NCBI GenBank assembly: GCA_040220855.1
Contig: JAVJVZ010000073.1
Location: 58,686-122,685, forward strand
From: JACKNG01 sp040220855
GTDB taxonomy: Bacteria; Pseudomonadota; Gammaproteobacteria; Ga0077536
DNA length: 64,000 bases
Direction: 5' to 3'
Shown: piece by piece, positions 15,594 through 22,432 of the stretch
Numbering within the stretch: position 1 is the first letter of the stretch
How the letters are laid out: each line of letters begins with the position of its first letter
The notes under the pieces: model-generated
The model's input: only the letters and a program-made list of their open reading frames with translations
The model's database searches: none
Told to the model about the DNA's origin: nothing
Made by a program: the position numbers and the translations under genes

Positions 15594-16190
15594 ATGAGCG
15601 CGACACCTGGCGCGACCCTGCAACGACCCTCGTTCAAGTCCCTCTCCACGAGTACCGCCGAAGACTGGGCCGGTATCTGCGACGAGCACCGTCGTTTCTG
15701 CGCGGGCCTCCCCGACCGCGTCCTCGCGCACCTGCGCCTGCTCGACAGCGACTACGGCGGCTTCCCGGTCGACCGCCTGCAGCACAGCCTGCAGAGCGCC
15801 GCGCTGGCTGCCGAGGATGGTCGCGACGAGGAGTACGTGGTGTGCGCGCTATTGCACGACATCGGCGACACCCTCGGGCCGGCCAACCACCCCGATGTCG
15901 CCGCCGCCATCCTGCAGCCCTTCGTCAGCGAAGCGAACCACTGGATGATCAAGCACCACGGCATCTTCCAGGGCTACAACTTCTTCCATCACCTCGGCAT
16001 GGACCGCAACATGCGCGAGCAGTACCGTGGTTCGCCGTGGTTCGATTACACCGCGGAGTTCATCGCCAAGTACGACGACCCGGCCTTCGACGCCGATCAC
16101 CCGAAGCTCGACCTGGCGCTGTTCGAACCGATGGTCCGCCGCGTCTTCGCCGAGCCGAAGCACACCATCTACCGCACGCTGCAGGACTGA
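15594..16190 (+). CDS. HD-domain protein, possible PhnZ/MIOX-like diiron oxygenase
   Basis: The 198-residue protein has the HD metal-binding pattern: His64 (LQHSLQ), His88-Asp89 (LLHDIGD), His99 (NHPDV), further His at 116, 121 and 122, and Asp161-Asp162. The wording LQHSLQSAALAAEDGRDEEYVVCALLHDIG is divided here by position: residues 62-91 follow the phosphonate-oxygenase (PhnZ/TmpB) branch of HD proteins more closely than nucleotide phosphohydrolases. The 24-residue spacing His64-His88 equals that of PhnZ. Later spacings differ, so the assignment is tentative. A plain phosphohydrolase is the alternative. It follows the flavin split-barrel gene by 33 bases with a good AGGAGG site. Confidence 0.8.
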   Translation: MSATPGATLQRPSFKSLSTSTAEDWAGICDEHRRFCAGLPDRVLAHLRLLDSDYGGFPVDRLQHSLQSAALAAEDGRDEEYVVCALLHDIGDTLGPANHPDVAAAILQPFVSEANHWMIKHHGIFQGYNFFHHLGMDRNMREQYRGSPWFDYTAEFIAKYDDPAFDADHPKLDLALFEPMVRRVFAEPKHTIYRTLQD

Positions 16191-16193
16191 AGA

Positions 16194-16214
16194 GGGTCAG
16201 ACACCTGTGGATAA
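16194..16214 (+). repeat. REP-like repeat, single copy
   Basis: GGGTCAGACACCTGTGGATA followed by A is the same unit as at 2999-3020. It starts four bases after the HD-gene stop and ends with a perfect DnaA-box match (16206-16214). The 356-base gap from 16191 to 16546 holds this repeat and a possible promoter, and nothing else that I can recognise. Confidence 0.8.
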
Positions 16215-16343
16215 GCGTGCGCGGGCGTTATGCAACCGCACGCCTGCGTCTTGCAACTGCACGACGACTACGCGCCGGACGGCGCGGCGTGCCGGCCGGG
16301 TGTCGGACATCGATACACCGTACTCGCCCATCGGCGCGGTAGA

Positions 16344-16373
16344 TTGTTCCCGGGTCCGGCACACTGCTAGACT
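16344..16373 (+). promoter_or_regulatory. Putative promoter for the acyl-CoA operon
   Basis: TTGTTC (16344-16349) and TAGACT (16368-16373) are 18 bases apart in an otherwise GC-rich gap. The distance to the first ATG at 16547 is long (about 170 bases), leaving room for a leader. Confidence 0.35.
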
Positions 16374-16546
16374 CGAAAATCGCACGTTCGGGCGCAGGGG
16401 AGTGCTGCCGGGATGCCTGCACGACGACGCCGGTGGGCCTGACGGCAAGCACGATGTACGGCGTCGGTTTCCCCGCCTCGTTCGATCCCATGCCGGGCAC
16501 CGCGCATCCACGCGGGCGACCCGCGCCAGCCCCCGGGGAACCGACC

Positions 16547-17218
16547 ATGGCCATGCTGCTCGCTGACAGGACCATCATCGTGACCGGTGCCAACGGTGCA
16601 CTCGGACGCGTCGTCGCCGCCATCGCCGCCGGGCACGGCGCGCGCGTGCTTGAGTTCGATCTCGCCTTCGATGCCGACGCCGAGAACCGCTACGTGGTCG
16701 ACCTGCTCAATCCCGAGATCATCGGCGGCTGCCTGGAAGGCCTCGGCGACATCGACGCCCTGTTCAACCTCGCCGGCGGCTTCGACATGGGTCCCGCCGT
16801 GCACGAGACCGACGACGCCCTGTGGACGCGCATGCAGCGCATGAACGTCGACACCATGCGCAACATGACCGCGGCCGTGGTGCCCGGCATGATCGCACGC
16901 GGCAGCGGCGCCATCGTCAACGTCGGCGCGCTCGCCGCGCGCGAAGGCCAGGCCAACATGGGTGCGTACATCGCCGCCAAGGGCACCGTCATGCGATTGA
17001 CGGAATCGCTCGGCAAGGAACTCCGCGAGCACGGCATCCACGTCAACGCGGTGCTGCCGAGCATCATCGACACGCCGGCCAATCGCGCTGCCATGCCGGA
17101 TGCCGACTTCAGCCGCTGGGTCGATCCACAGGATCTCGCCGAAGCGGTGTGCTTCCTCGGCTCCGATCGCGCACGTGCCATCCACGGCGCGCTGCTGCCG
17201 GTCGCCGGGCTGTCCTGA
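16547..17218 (+). CDS. Short-chain dehydrogenase/reductase of the acyl-CoA operon
   Basis: The 223-residue protein has the NAD(P) motif TGANGALG near the N-terminus and the catalytic Tyr-x-x-x-Lys pair (AYIAAKG). The usual catalytic Ser about 13 residues before the Tyr is missing; the segment reads NVGALAAREGQANMGAY. This occurs in a subset of SDRs and may alter the reaction. It probably oxidises or reduces a hydroxyl or keto group on a CoA-bound intermediate made by the following genes. The ATG at 16547 is chosen because the Rossmann fold starts right after it. The next gene begins four bases after this stop. Confidence 0.88.
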   Translation: MAMLLADRTIIVTGANGALGRVVAAIAAGHGARVLEFDLAFDADAENRYVVDLLNPEIIGGCLEGLGDIDALFNLAGGFDMGPAVHETDDALWTRMQRMNVDTMRNMTAAVVPGMIARGSGAIVNVGALAAREGQANMGAYIAAKGTVMRLTESLGKELREHGIHVNAVLPSIIDTPANRAAMPDADFSRWVDPQDLAEAVCFLGSDRARAIHGALLPVAGLS

Positions 17219-17222
17219 ACCG

Positions 17223-18380
17223 ATGGGCGCAACTGCGCTGCGCGACCGCGCCGCCGTCACCGGCGTCGGCGAAACCGCGTATACGCGCGAGACGGACAAG
17301 AGCCAGCTCGAACTCACCCTCGCCGCTTCACTCGCCGCGATCGCCGATGCCGGTCTCGATCCCAAGGATATCGATGGCGTCATTCCCTACGCCGCCGGCG
17401 GCGTCGTCGCCGAGGACTTCATCACCAATTTCGGCCTCACCGGCCTGCGCTACTCGGCGCTGACGCCGATGGGTGGCGCAAGCCCGGTGGCGGCGCTGCA
17501 GAGCGCGGCGATGGCGGTCGCGTGCGGTGTCGCCAGGCATGTCCTGGTCGCACTCGGCCGTGGCAGCATCGCCGGCGGGCGCATCACCAGGCGTCTCGCC
17601 GAGATGCCGCAGATGCGCACCGTCGGTGAATTCGAGATGGTGCAGGGATGCAACGCCCCGGCGCAGTTCTACGCGCCGATGGCGCGTCGTCACATGGAAC
17701 TCTACGGCACCAGCATCGATCAGTTCGCCGAGGTTGCGATGACCTGCCGGCGCCACGCGCAGCTGAACGAGCGCGCCATGATGCGCAAACCGATGACGCG
17801 CGAGGATCATCATGCGTCGCGCCTCATAGCCGACCCGTTCCGCCTGTTCGATTGCTCGCTGGAGAGCGCCGGCGCCGCCGCGGTAGTGGTCTCGGCGGCG
17901 GATCGCGCCGCCGATCTGCGCCAGCGGCCGGTGTGGATCGGCGGCGTCGCCGAGGGCCACCCCGATTCGCCGAGTGCCATCACGCAACGGCCGGACATGA
18001 CCCGCTTCGGCCTCGCGCGCGCCGCACCGATCGCGTTCCGCATGGCCGGCGTCACCCACGCGGACATCGACGTCGCCGAAATCTACGACTGCTTCACCTG
18101 GGTCGTCATCTGCCAGCTCGAAGACATGGGCTTCTGCGCCAAGGGCGAAGGCGGCGCCTTCGTCGAAGGTGGACGTATCGGGCTCGGCGGCGAGCTGCCG
18201 ATCAATACCCACGGCGGCCTGCTCTCGGAAGCGCACATTGCCGGCATGAATCACATCGTCGAGCTCGTACGCCAGCTGCGCGGCGCATGCGGCGAACGCC
18301 AGGTGGCCGGCGCCGAGGTCGGCCTCGTGACCGGCTTCGGCGACCTCGGCGACGGCGCCATCGCCGTCATGCACCGGTGA
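17223..18380 (+). CDS. Thiolase-superfamily protein lacking the nucleophilic Cys (probable acyl-CoA aldolase)
   Basis: The 385-residue protein has the thiolase fold (VTGVGETAYTRETDKSQLEL at the start; INTHGGLLSEAHIAGMNHI at the end). At the place of the active Cys it reads MGGASPVAALQSAA, so it cannot do normal thiolysis. This is the pattern of SCP-x/Ltp2-type proteins, some of which perform retro-aldol cleavage of CoA thioesters with a DUF35 partner. A DUF35 gene follows directly, with a GTGA overlap, and hydratase subunits come next. The inferred role is cleavage of a branched beta-hydroxyacyl-CoA. The substrate, for example a steroid or terpenoid side chain, is unknown. Confidence 0.88.
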   Translation: MGATALRDRAAVTGVGETAYTRETDKSQLELTLAASLAAIADAGLDPKDIDGVIPYAAGGVVAEDFITNFGLTGLRYSALTPMGGASPVAALQSAAMAVACGVARHVLVALGRGSIAGGRITRRLAEMPQMRTVGEFEMVQGCNAPAQFYAPMARRHMELYGTSIDQFAEVAMTCRRHAQLNERAMMRKPMTREDHHASRLIADPFRLFDCSLESAGAAAVVVSAADRAADLRQRPVWIGGVAEGHPDSPSAITQRPDMTRFGLARAAPIAFRMAGVTHADIDVAEIYDCFTWVVICQLEDMGFCAKGEGGAFVEGGRIGLGGELPINTHGGLLSEAHIAGMNHIVELVRQLRGACGERQVAGAEVGLVTGFGDLGDGAIAVMHR

Positions 18381-18808
18381 GCACGCCGATGGACCCGAGC
18401 CGCCTGCCGGACAAGCCGCGTCCCGAGCCGACCGCGTTGAGCGCTCCCTACTGGGATGGCCTGCGCGCCCATCGCCTGCTGCTGCAGCGCTGCAGCCGTT
18501 GCGGGCAGGTACGCCATTACCCGCGCCCGGTCTGCGACGCCTGCTACGCGATGGAATACGACTGGGTCGAAGCGAGCCGCGTCGGGCGCGTGCACAGCTG
18601 GACGGTCTGCCACCACGCCTTCGACCCGGCCTTCAAGGCCGAACTGCCGTATGTACTGGTCACCGTCGATCTCGACGAGGGCGTGCGCGTTCAGGCGCCG
18701 CTGCGCGGCGCGGGTGACGACGCACTGCGTCTCGATCGAGCGGTTGCGATCGATTTCGAGGACGTCGACGAGACGCTCACCCTGCCGTGCGTGCGTCTCG
18801 CCGATTGA
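18377..18808 (+). CDS. DUF35 OB-fold/zinc-ribbon partner protein
   Basis: The 143-residue protein has the rubredoxin-like zinc ribbon CSRCGQVRHYPRPVCDAC, followed by an OB-fold domain. Such proteins bind CoA esters and act as obligatory partners of thiolase-like aldolases. The GTG start at 18377 overlaps the thiolase stop by four bases; an ATG 12 bases later is an alternative. The placement between the thiolase-like gene and the hydratase genes matches aldolase/hydratase complexes of side-chain degradation. Confidence 0.9.
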   Translation: MSTPMDPSRLPDKPRPEPTALSAPYWDGLRAHRLLLQRCSRCGQVRHYPRPVCDACYAMEYDWVEASRVGRVHSWTVCHHAFDPAFKAELPYVLVTVDLDEGVRVQAPLRGAGDDALRLDRAVAIDFEDVDETLTLPCVRLAD

Positions 18809-18826
18809 CAGCACGAGGAGAGAACC

Positions 18827-19282
18827 CTGGCCTCACTCATCACCGACGACATCCGTGCCGCGATCGGTCGCCGCGAGGCGCCCGTGCACCTGCTGGTGAC
18901 ACGCCGCGACATCATCAAGTACGCCACCGCGACCGACCAGCGCCTGGAGAAGTTCCTGCGCGGTGACGAGGCACCGCCGATGTTCCTGTTCGGCGCCGAC
19001 CGGCCGCTGTGCGGTCTCGACGACCTCGGCGCGGACGGTTTGCGCGCGGACACGCTGACGCCGGAGCTGCCGTTGAAACGCGTCATGGCCGGCGGCATCC
19101 GGCAGCGCTATCACCGCCCCATCCGGCCCGGTGACGAACTCGTCATCGAGAAATCGATCAGCGACATCTTCGAGAAGGCGGGCTCCTCGGGACCACTCAT
19201 CTTCGTCGTCTACACGCTGACGGTGAAAGACGCCTCGGGCGCGCTCGTGCTCGAGGAAACCCAGACCCGAATCAACCGGTGA
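18827..19282 (+). CDS. MaoC/FAS1-like dehydratase N-terminal-type subunit with CTG start
   Basis: The 151-residue protein belongs to the MaoC dehydratase N-terminal family (DIIKYATATDQ, then FLFGADRPLCGLDDLG and RVMAGGIRQRYHRPIRPGDEL). The conserved start region (SLITDDIRAAIGRREAPVHL) lies upstream of the first ordinary start, a GTG at 18884. The only codon that fits is CTG at 18827, with GAGGAG eight bases before it and an in-frame stop 21 bases upstream. Together with the next gene it should form a two-subunit enoyl-CoA hydratase (hot-dog fold). If CTG is not used, the shortened protein would lose the conserved N-terminus. Confidence 0.85.
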   Translation: MASLITDDIRAAIGRREAPVHLLVTRRDIIKYATATDQRLEKFLRGDEAPPMFLFGADRPLCGLDDLGADGLRADTLTPELPLKRVMAGGIRQRYHRPIRPGDELVIEKSISDIFEKAGSSGPLIFVVYTLTVKDASGALVLEETQTRINR

Positions 19283-19286
19283 CCCC

Positions 19287-19694
19287 ATGCCCGCGCTGCC
19301 CACCCTGAGCATCGGCGACGCGCTGCCCGAGCGCGCGCACCATGCAACCAATGTCTCGCTGTTCCTCTACAACGCCGCCGTGTGGAACGCGCATCGCATC
19401 CACTACGACGAGCGCTACACGACCGAGGTCGAGCATCACCCGGGCATCATCATCGACGGCCCGCTGCAGGGCGACTGGCTGACCCAGGTGGTGCTCGAGT
19501 GGCTCGGCGATGACGGCACGCTGATCGAGTTCGAATACTTGAACCGCCGCGCCGCAGTGCTCGGCGAGACGCTCACCGCCGGCGGCCGCATCAGCGCCAT
19601 CGACGGCAGCGACGTCACCCTGGAACTCTGGATCCGCAACGCGGGCGGCGAGGTCACCGCGCCCGGGCGTGCGCTGGTGCGGCTGGCGCCATAA
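19287..19694 (+). CDS. MaoC/FAS1-like hydratase catalytic-type subunit
   Basis: The 135-residue hot-dog-fold protein has the hydratase motif in WNAHRIHYDERYTTEVE (Asn/His/Asp) followed by IIDGPLQGDW. This is the C-terminal half found in fused FAS1-like hydratases. It starts four bases after the previous stop. The two halves probably form a heteromeric hydratase that adds water to a 2-enoyl-CoA, giving the substrate for the thiolase-like aldolase. It is the last gene of the operon, and the REP-like repeat array follows. Confidence 0.88.
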   Translation: MPALPTLSIGDALPERAHHATNVSLFLYNAAVWNAHRIHYDERYTTEVEHHPGIIIDGPLQGDWLTQVVLEWLGDDGTLIEFEYLNRRAAVLGETLTAGGRISAIDGSDVTLELWIRNAGGEVTAPGRALVRLAP

Positions 19695-19735
19695 CGCTGA
19701 TTCACCTGCGGCAGGCCCGCACCGCATCCGCGCGA

Positions 19736-19842
19736 CTTACCCACAGGTGTCTGACTTATCCCCAGGTGTCTGACCCCGTTGGGGATGCTCAGCCCCAGCT
19801 TATCCCCAGGTGTCTGACCCCGTTGGGGATGCTCAGCCCCAG
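19736..19842 (-). repeat. REP-like array: two perfect 44-bp tandem units plus a partial copy
   Basis: Two identical 44-base units lie head to tail (19755-19798 and 19799-19842). They start CTTATCCCCAGGTGTCTGAC and end GGGGATGCTCAGCCCCAG. A partial, diverged copy precedes them (19736-19754, with CCACAGG instead of CCCCAGG). The core is the inverse of the repeats at 2964 and 16194. The last unit runs into the 3' end of the flavocytochrome gene: its stop and the last codons (Trp-Gly) are made of repeat sequence. CCCCGTTGGGG in each unit is a short hairpin. Confidence 0.85.
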
Positions 19843-21107
19843 GTGTCGCGAGCGATCGCGCGGTACCAGCTGCGCGCGTAATCGGCCTCCCGGCGTCTGA
19901 AGTCGGCGTCGGCGTCGAGCGGGCTGACGCCACCGGCGCCGGGCACGCCGGCGATGGCGCCGTCCGTGACGTGGTAAACGGCGGCGATGGAGATGCCGTA
20001 GTCAGGCGCGACCAGGCTGTAACAGGTGTTCGCCCAGCGCGGTGGCGGCAGGCTCTCGCCGCGGAGTGCGGCGACGATCGCGGCTGCGCAGATCTTCGCC
20101 TGGCTGTTGGCCGAAAAGCCTGACTTGGGCATCGCGCCGGCGATCGCGGCGTCGCCGAGCACGTGCACGTCGGGCACGCGGGTCGAGGCGAAGCCGAGCG
20201 GGTCGACGGGACACCAGCCGCTGTCGTCGGCGAGATCGGCAGCCTGCGCGATGGCGCCGGCGCGCTGCGGGGGGATGAAGTTGACGACATCGCCGCGATG
20301 CTCGGTGAAGCCGGACTCGGTGACGAGCACGCCGCGCGCGGCATCGACCCGCTCGACCAGACCGCCCTGCGAACCCGGGATCCATTCGATCATGCCGGGG
20401 TAGCGCGCCGCCCACGCCTGCTCGAACAGGGCCTGCTTGGAGAAGCCGTCCTTGGCATCGAGGATGAGGATCTTCGAGCGCGGCTTGTGTCGCGCGAGGT
20501 AATGCGCGATCAGGCTCGCGCGTTCGTAGGGTCCTGGCGGGCAGCGAAACGGTTCGCCCGGCGGCGCGATGACGACCACGCCACCGTCTGCCATCGCTTC
20601 GAGCTGGTGGCGCAGCCGCAGTGTCTGGGCACCGGCGCGCCAGGCGTGCGGCATGCGCGCCTGGGCGGCGGCATCGTAGCCCGGGACTGCATCGAAACGC
20701 AGCTCGATGCCCGGCGCGACGACGAGGCGATCGTAGGCGAGCCGGCGGCCGCCCGCACAGCGCACGGTGCGTCGCGTCGCGTCGACGGCGACGACACTGT
20801 CGTGGAGCACTTCCACGCCGGCCGCGCGCAGGCCGAGGAATCCGTGTGCGATGGTGTCCATGCCGCTGAGGCCGGCCACCACGAGGTTGCTGAACGGGCA
20901 GGTTGCGATGGTCCGTTCGCGCTCGACGAGGGTGACGGCGATGGCAGGGTCGAGCGCGCGCAGGTAGCGTGCGCAGGTCGCGCCGCCGAAGCCGCCACCG
21001 ACGACGACGACATGGGCGCCGCCCGCGTGCGCGCGTCGCGGCAGGGCCGCACTGCCGAGTGCCGCACCCGCCGCGGCGAGGAAATGGCGTCGCGTCATGA
21101 CATTCAT
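19833..21107 (-). CDS. fccB: Flavocytochrome c sulfide dehydrogenase, flavoprotein subunit
   Basis: The 424-residue protein has a Tat signal (MTRRHFLAAAGAALG) and then the FAD motif VVVGGGFGGATCARYLR. It contains the family stretch TCPFSNLVVAGL, the substrate-side loop FRCPPGPYERASLIAHYL and an FCSD-type C-terminus (WANTCYSLVAPDYGISIAAVY). The expected redox Cys pair appears as Cys in TCPFSN and in WANTCYS, with FRCPPGP also present. It should oxidise sulfide in the periplasm and pass electrons to the cytochrome subunit encoded just upstream. The ATG at 21107 overlaps the cytochrome stop (ATGA). The 3' end lies inside a 44-bp repeat. Confidence 0.92.
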   Translation of the reverse strand: MNVMTRRHFLAAAGAALGSAALPRRAHAGGAHVVVVGGGFGGATCARYLRALDPAIAVTLVERERTIATCPFSNLVVAGLSGMDTIAHGFLGLRAAGVEVLHDSVVAVDATRRTVRCAGGRRLAYDRLVVAPGIELRFDAVPGYDAAAQARMPHAWRAGAQTLRLRHQLEAMADGGVVVIAPPGEPFRCPPGPYERASLIAHYLARHKPRSKILILDAKDGFSKQALFEQAWAARYPGMIEWIPGSQGGLVERVDAARGVLVTESGFTEHRGDVVNFIPPQRAGAIAQAADLADDSGWCPVDPLGFASTRVPDVHVLGDAAIAGAMPKSGFSANSQAKICAAAIVAALRGESLPPPRWANTCYSLVAPDYGISIAAVYHVTDGAIAGVPGAGGVSPLDADADFRRREADYARSWYRAIARDTWG

Positions 21108-21412
21108 GGCCGCGACGCCTGCGCAGCCAGCCACGCCGCGATGGCGGTTACCTGCGCATCATCGTAGCCGCGTGCAAGGCGCGGCATCACGGTGCCCTCG
21201 CGCGTGCCGTCACGGTACGCTGTCAGCAGTCGCGCGAGTTCGCGCGCATCGCGCCCGGTGAGCGCCGGCACGTGTGCATCGCCATTCGCGTGGCAGGTCA
21301 GACAGGCAGCGCCCAGTACGAAGCCCGGGAGATCCGCGCCCGGCGCGTGCCCGGTCACGTGCAGACCCCATACGCCGAACAGCGTGCCCAACACGTGCTT
21401 GCGTTCGATCAT
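21104..21412 (-). CDS. fccA: Monohaem c-type cytochrome subunit of flavocytochrome c
   Basis: The 102-residue protein has one haem site, Cys-Leu-Thr-Cys-His in GAACLTCHANGDAHVPALTG, and an axial Met candidate in GTVMPRLARGYDD. It should accept electrons from FccB in the periplasm. The N-terminus after the ATG at 21412 (MIERKHVLGTLFGVWGLHVTG) is a weak signal peptide, and a start further upstream in the same frame is possible. A GGGAG ribosome site precedes this ATG. It overlaps fccB by four bases. Confidence 0.88.
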   Translation of the reverse strand: MIERKHVLGTLFGVWGLHVTGHAPGADLPGFVLGAACLTCHANGDAHVPALTGRDARELARLLTAYRDGTREGTVMPRLARGYDDAQVTAIAAWLAAQASRP

Positions 21413-21663
21413 TGCGTCGCTCCCGGACCGTGCCTGCACGAGCACAGCATAACGCAGGCCGTACCACCGGCGATTGCGGCCACGTGCGCTTGCATGGACA
21501 CCAGCCTGCGTCCCGCCCTGCCGCCATGGCCCGCACAGACCGGGGGTGGCGACCGTGAGGCCGCGGCCCGGCGACATCGCCGAGGACTGACGACCGTCAA
21601 GGCAGGCGTCGCGCAGCCGGCTAGCATGGAACGCAATCCAAGCGATGCGCGGAGGGCACGCTC

Positions 21664-22431
21664 ATGAACAGCCGGACGACAATCCCGTGCGCGGCGCTGC
21701 GCGTGCTTCTCTCCATACCGCTGCTATACAGTGGCGCCGCCGGCGCGGCGATCAGCGCGTACAGCGACGAAGCGAGCTTCCTCGCCGCCCTTGGCAACCT
21801 CGGTATGCCGATCTACCGGGAGGGCTTCGAATCGCCCGCCTGGGATCACGTGCGCACGACAATCAGCGGAGGCGTCGCCAGCGCCGTCACCGTCACGCGC
21901 CTCGGCATGACGTGGAGCGCCAATAACCAGAGCAGCGAGATCACCACCAGCAGTGGCGCCGCGCGCAACGGCTCGTGGGGCGTCTATGCGACGCCGCACG
22001 GCAGTTACACTGCGCCCGACCCGGGCACGGACTGCAACATTCCGGGCGATTGCGGCGATGGCCTGCGCGGTGACGCCGGCACCCGCTCGCTGCTAGGCAT
22101 CGGCGGCTGGTTCGACACCAACACGCCGTTCGCCAAGCTCGGCCTGTTCCTGGGCAGCTACACCGGCGACCCGGCGGATGCCGTGATCGACGCGACCATC
22201 GGCACCACACCCGTATTCTTCGGCATGATCGTGCCGGCAGGCTTCTCCACCGTCGAGTTCCGCGAACTCGAAGGCAAGACCGAGGGCCCGTTCGACGGCG
22301 ACCTGAAATACGTCTTCGCGGATGACTTCAGCTTCGCCTTCTCCACCCCGGTTCCGCTCCCGGCGCCATCGCTGCTGCTCGGGTCGCTCGTCGTGCCGCT
22401 GGTCGCGCGGCGCCGCGCCCGCAGCGCCTGA
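21664..22431 (+). CDS. Secreted protein with PEP-CTERM-like sorting tail (VPLPAP variant)
   Basis: The 255-residue protein has a signal peptide (cleavage near AAGAA, residue 28) and ends with VPLPAPSLLLGSLVVPLVAR followed by RRARSA. This is the Val-Pro-Leu-Pro-Ala motif, hydrophobic helix and Arg cluster of PEP-CTERM/exosortase substrates. The body is rich in Gly, Thr and Ser with no recognised enzyme motif; one Cys pair (DCNIPGDCGD) could form a disulfide. It is probably exported and anchored or processed by an exosortase encoded elsewhere. The stop is one base away from the stop of the convergent glnD gene. GGAGG precedes the start. Confidence 0.82.
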   Translation: MNSRTTIPCAALRVLLSIPLLYSGAAGAAISAYSDEASFLAALGNLGMPIYREGFESPAWDHVRTTISGGVASAVTVTRLGMTWSANNQSSEITTSSGAARNGSWGVYATPHGSYTAPDPGTDCNIPGDCGDGLRGDAGTRSLLGIGGWFDTNTPFAKLGLFLGSYTGDPADAVIDATIGTTPVFFGMIVPAGFSTVEFRELEGKTEGPFDGDLKYVFADDFSFAFSTPVPLPAPSLLLGSLVVPLVARRRARSA

Positions 22432-22432
22432 G

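Noticed and set aside
17223..18380. Annotating the thiolase-like gene as an acetyl-CoA acetyltransferase.
   Set aside because: The nucleophilic Cys is replaced in the expected segment, so normal thiolase chemistry is not possible.
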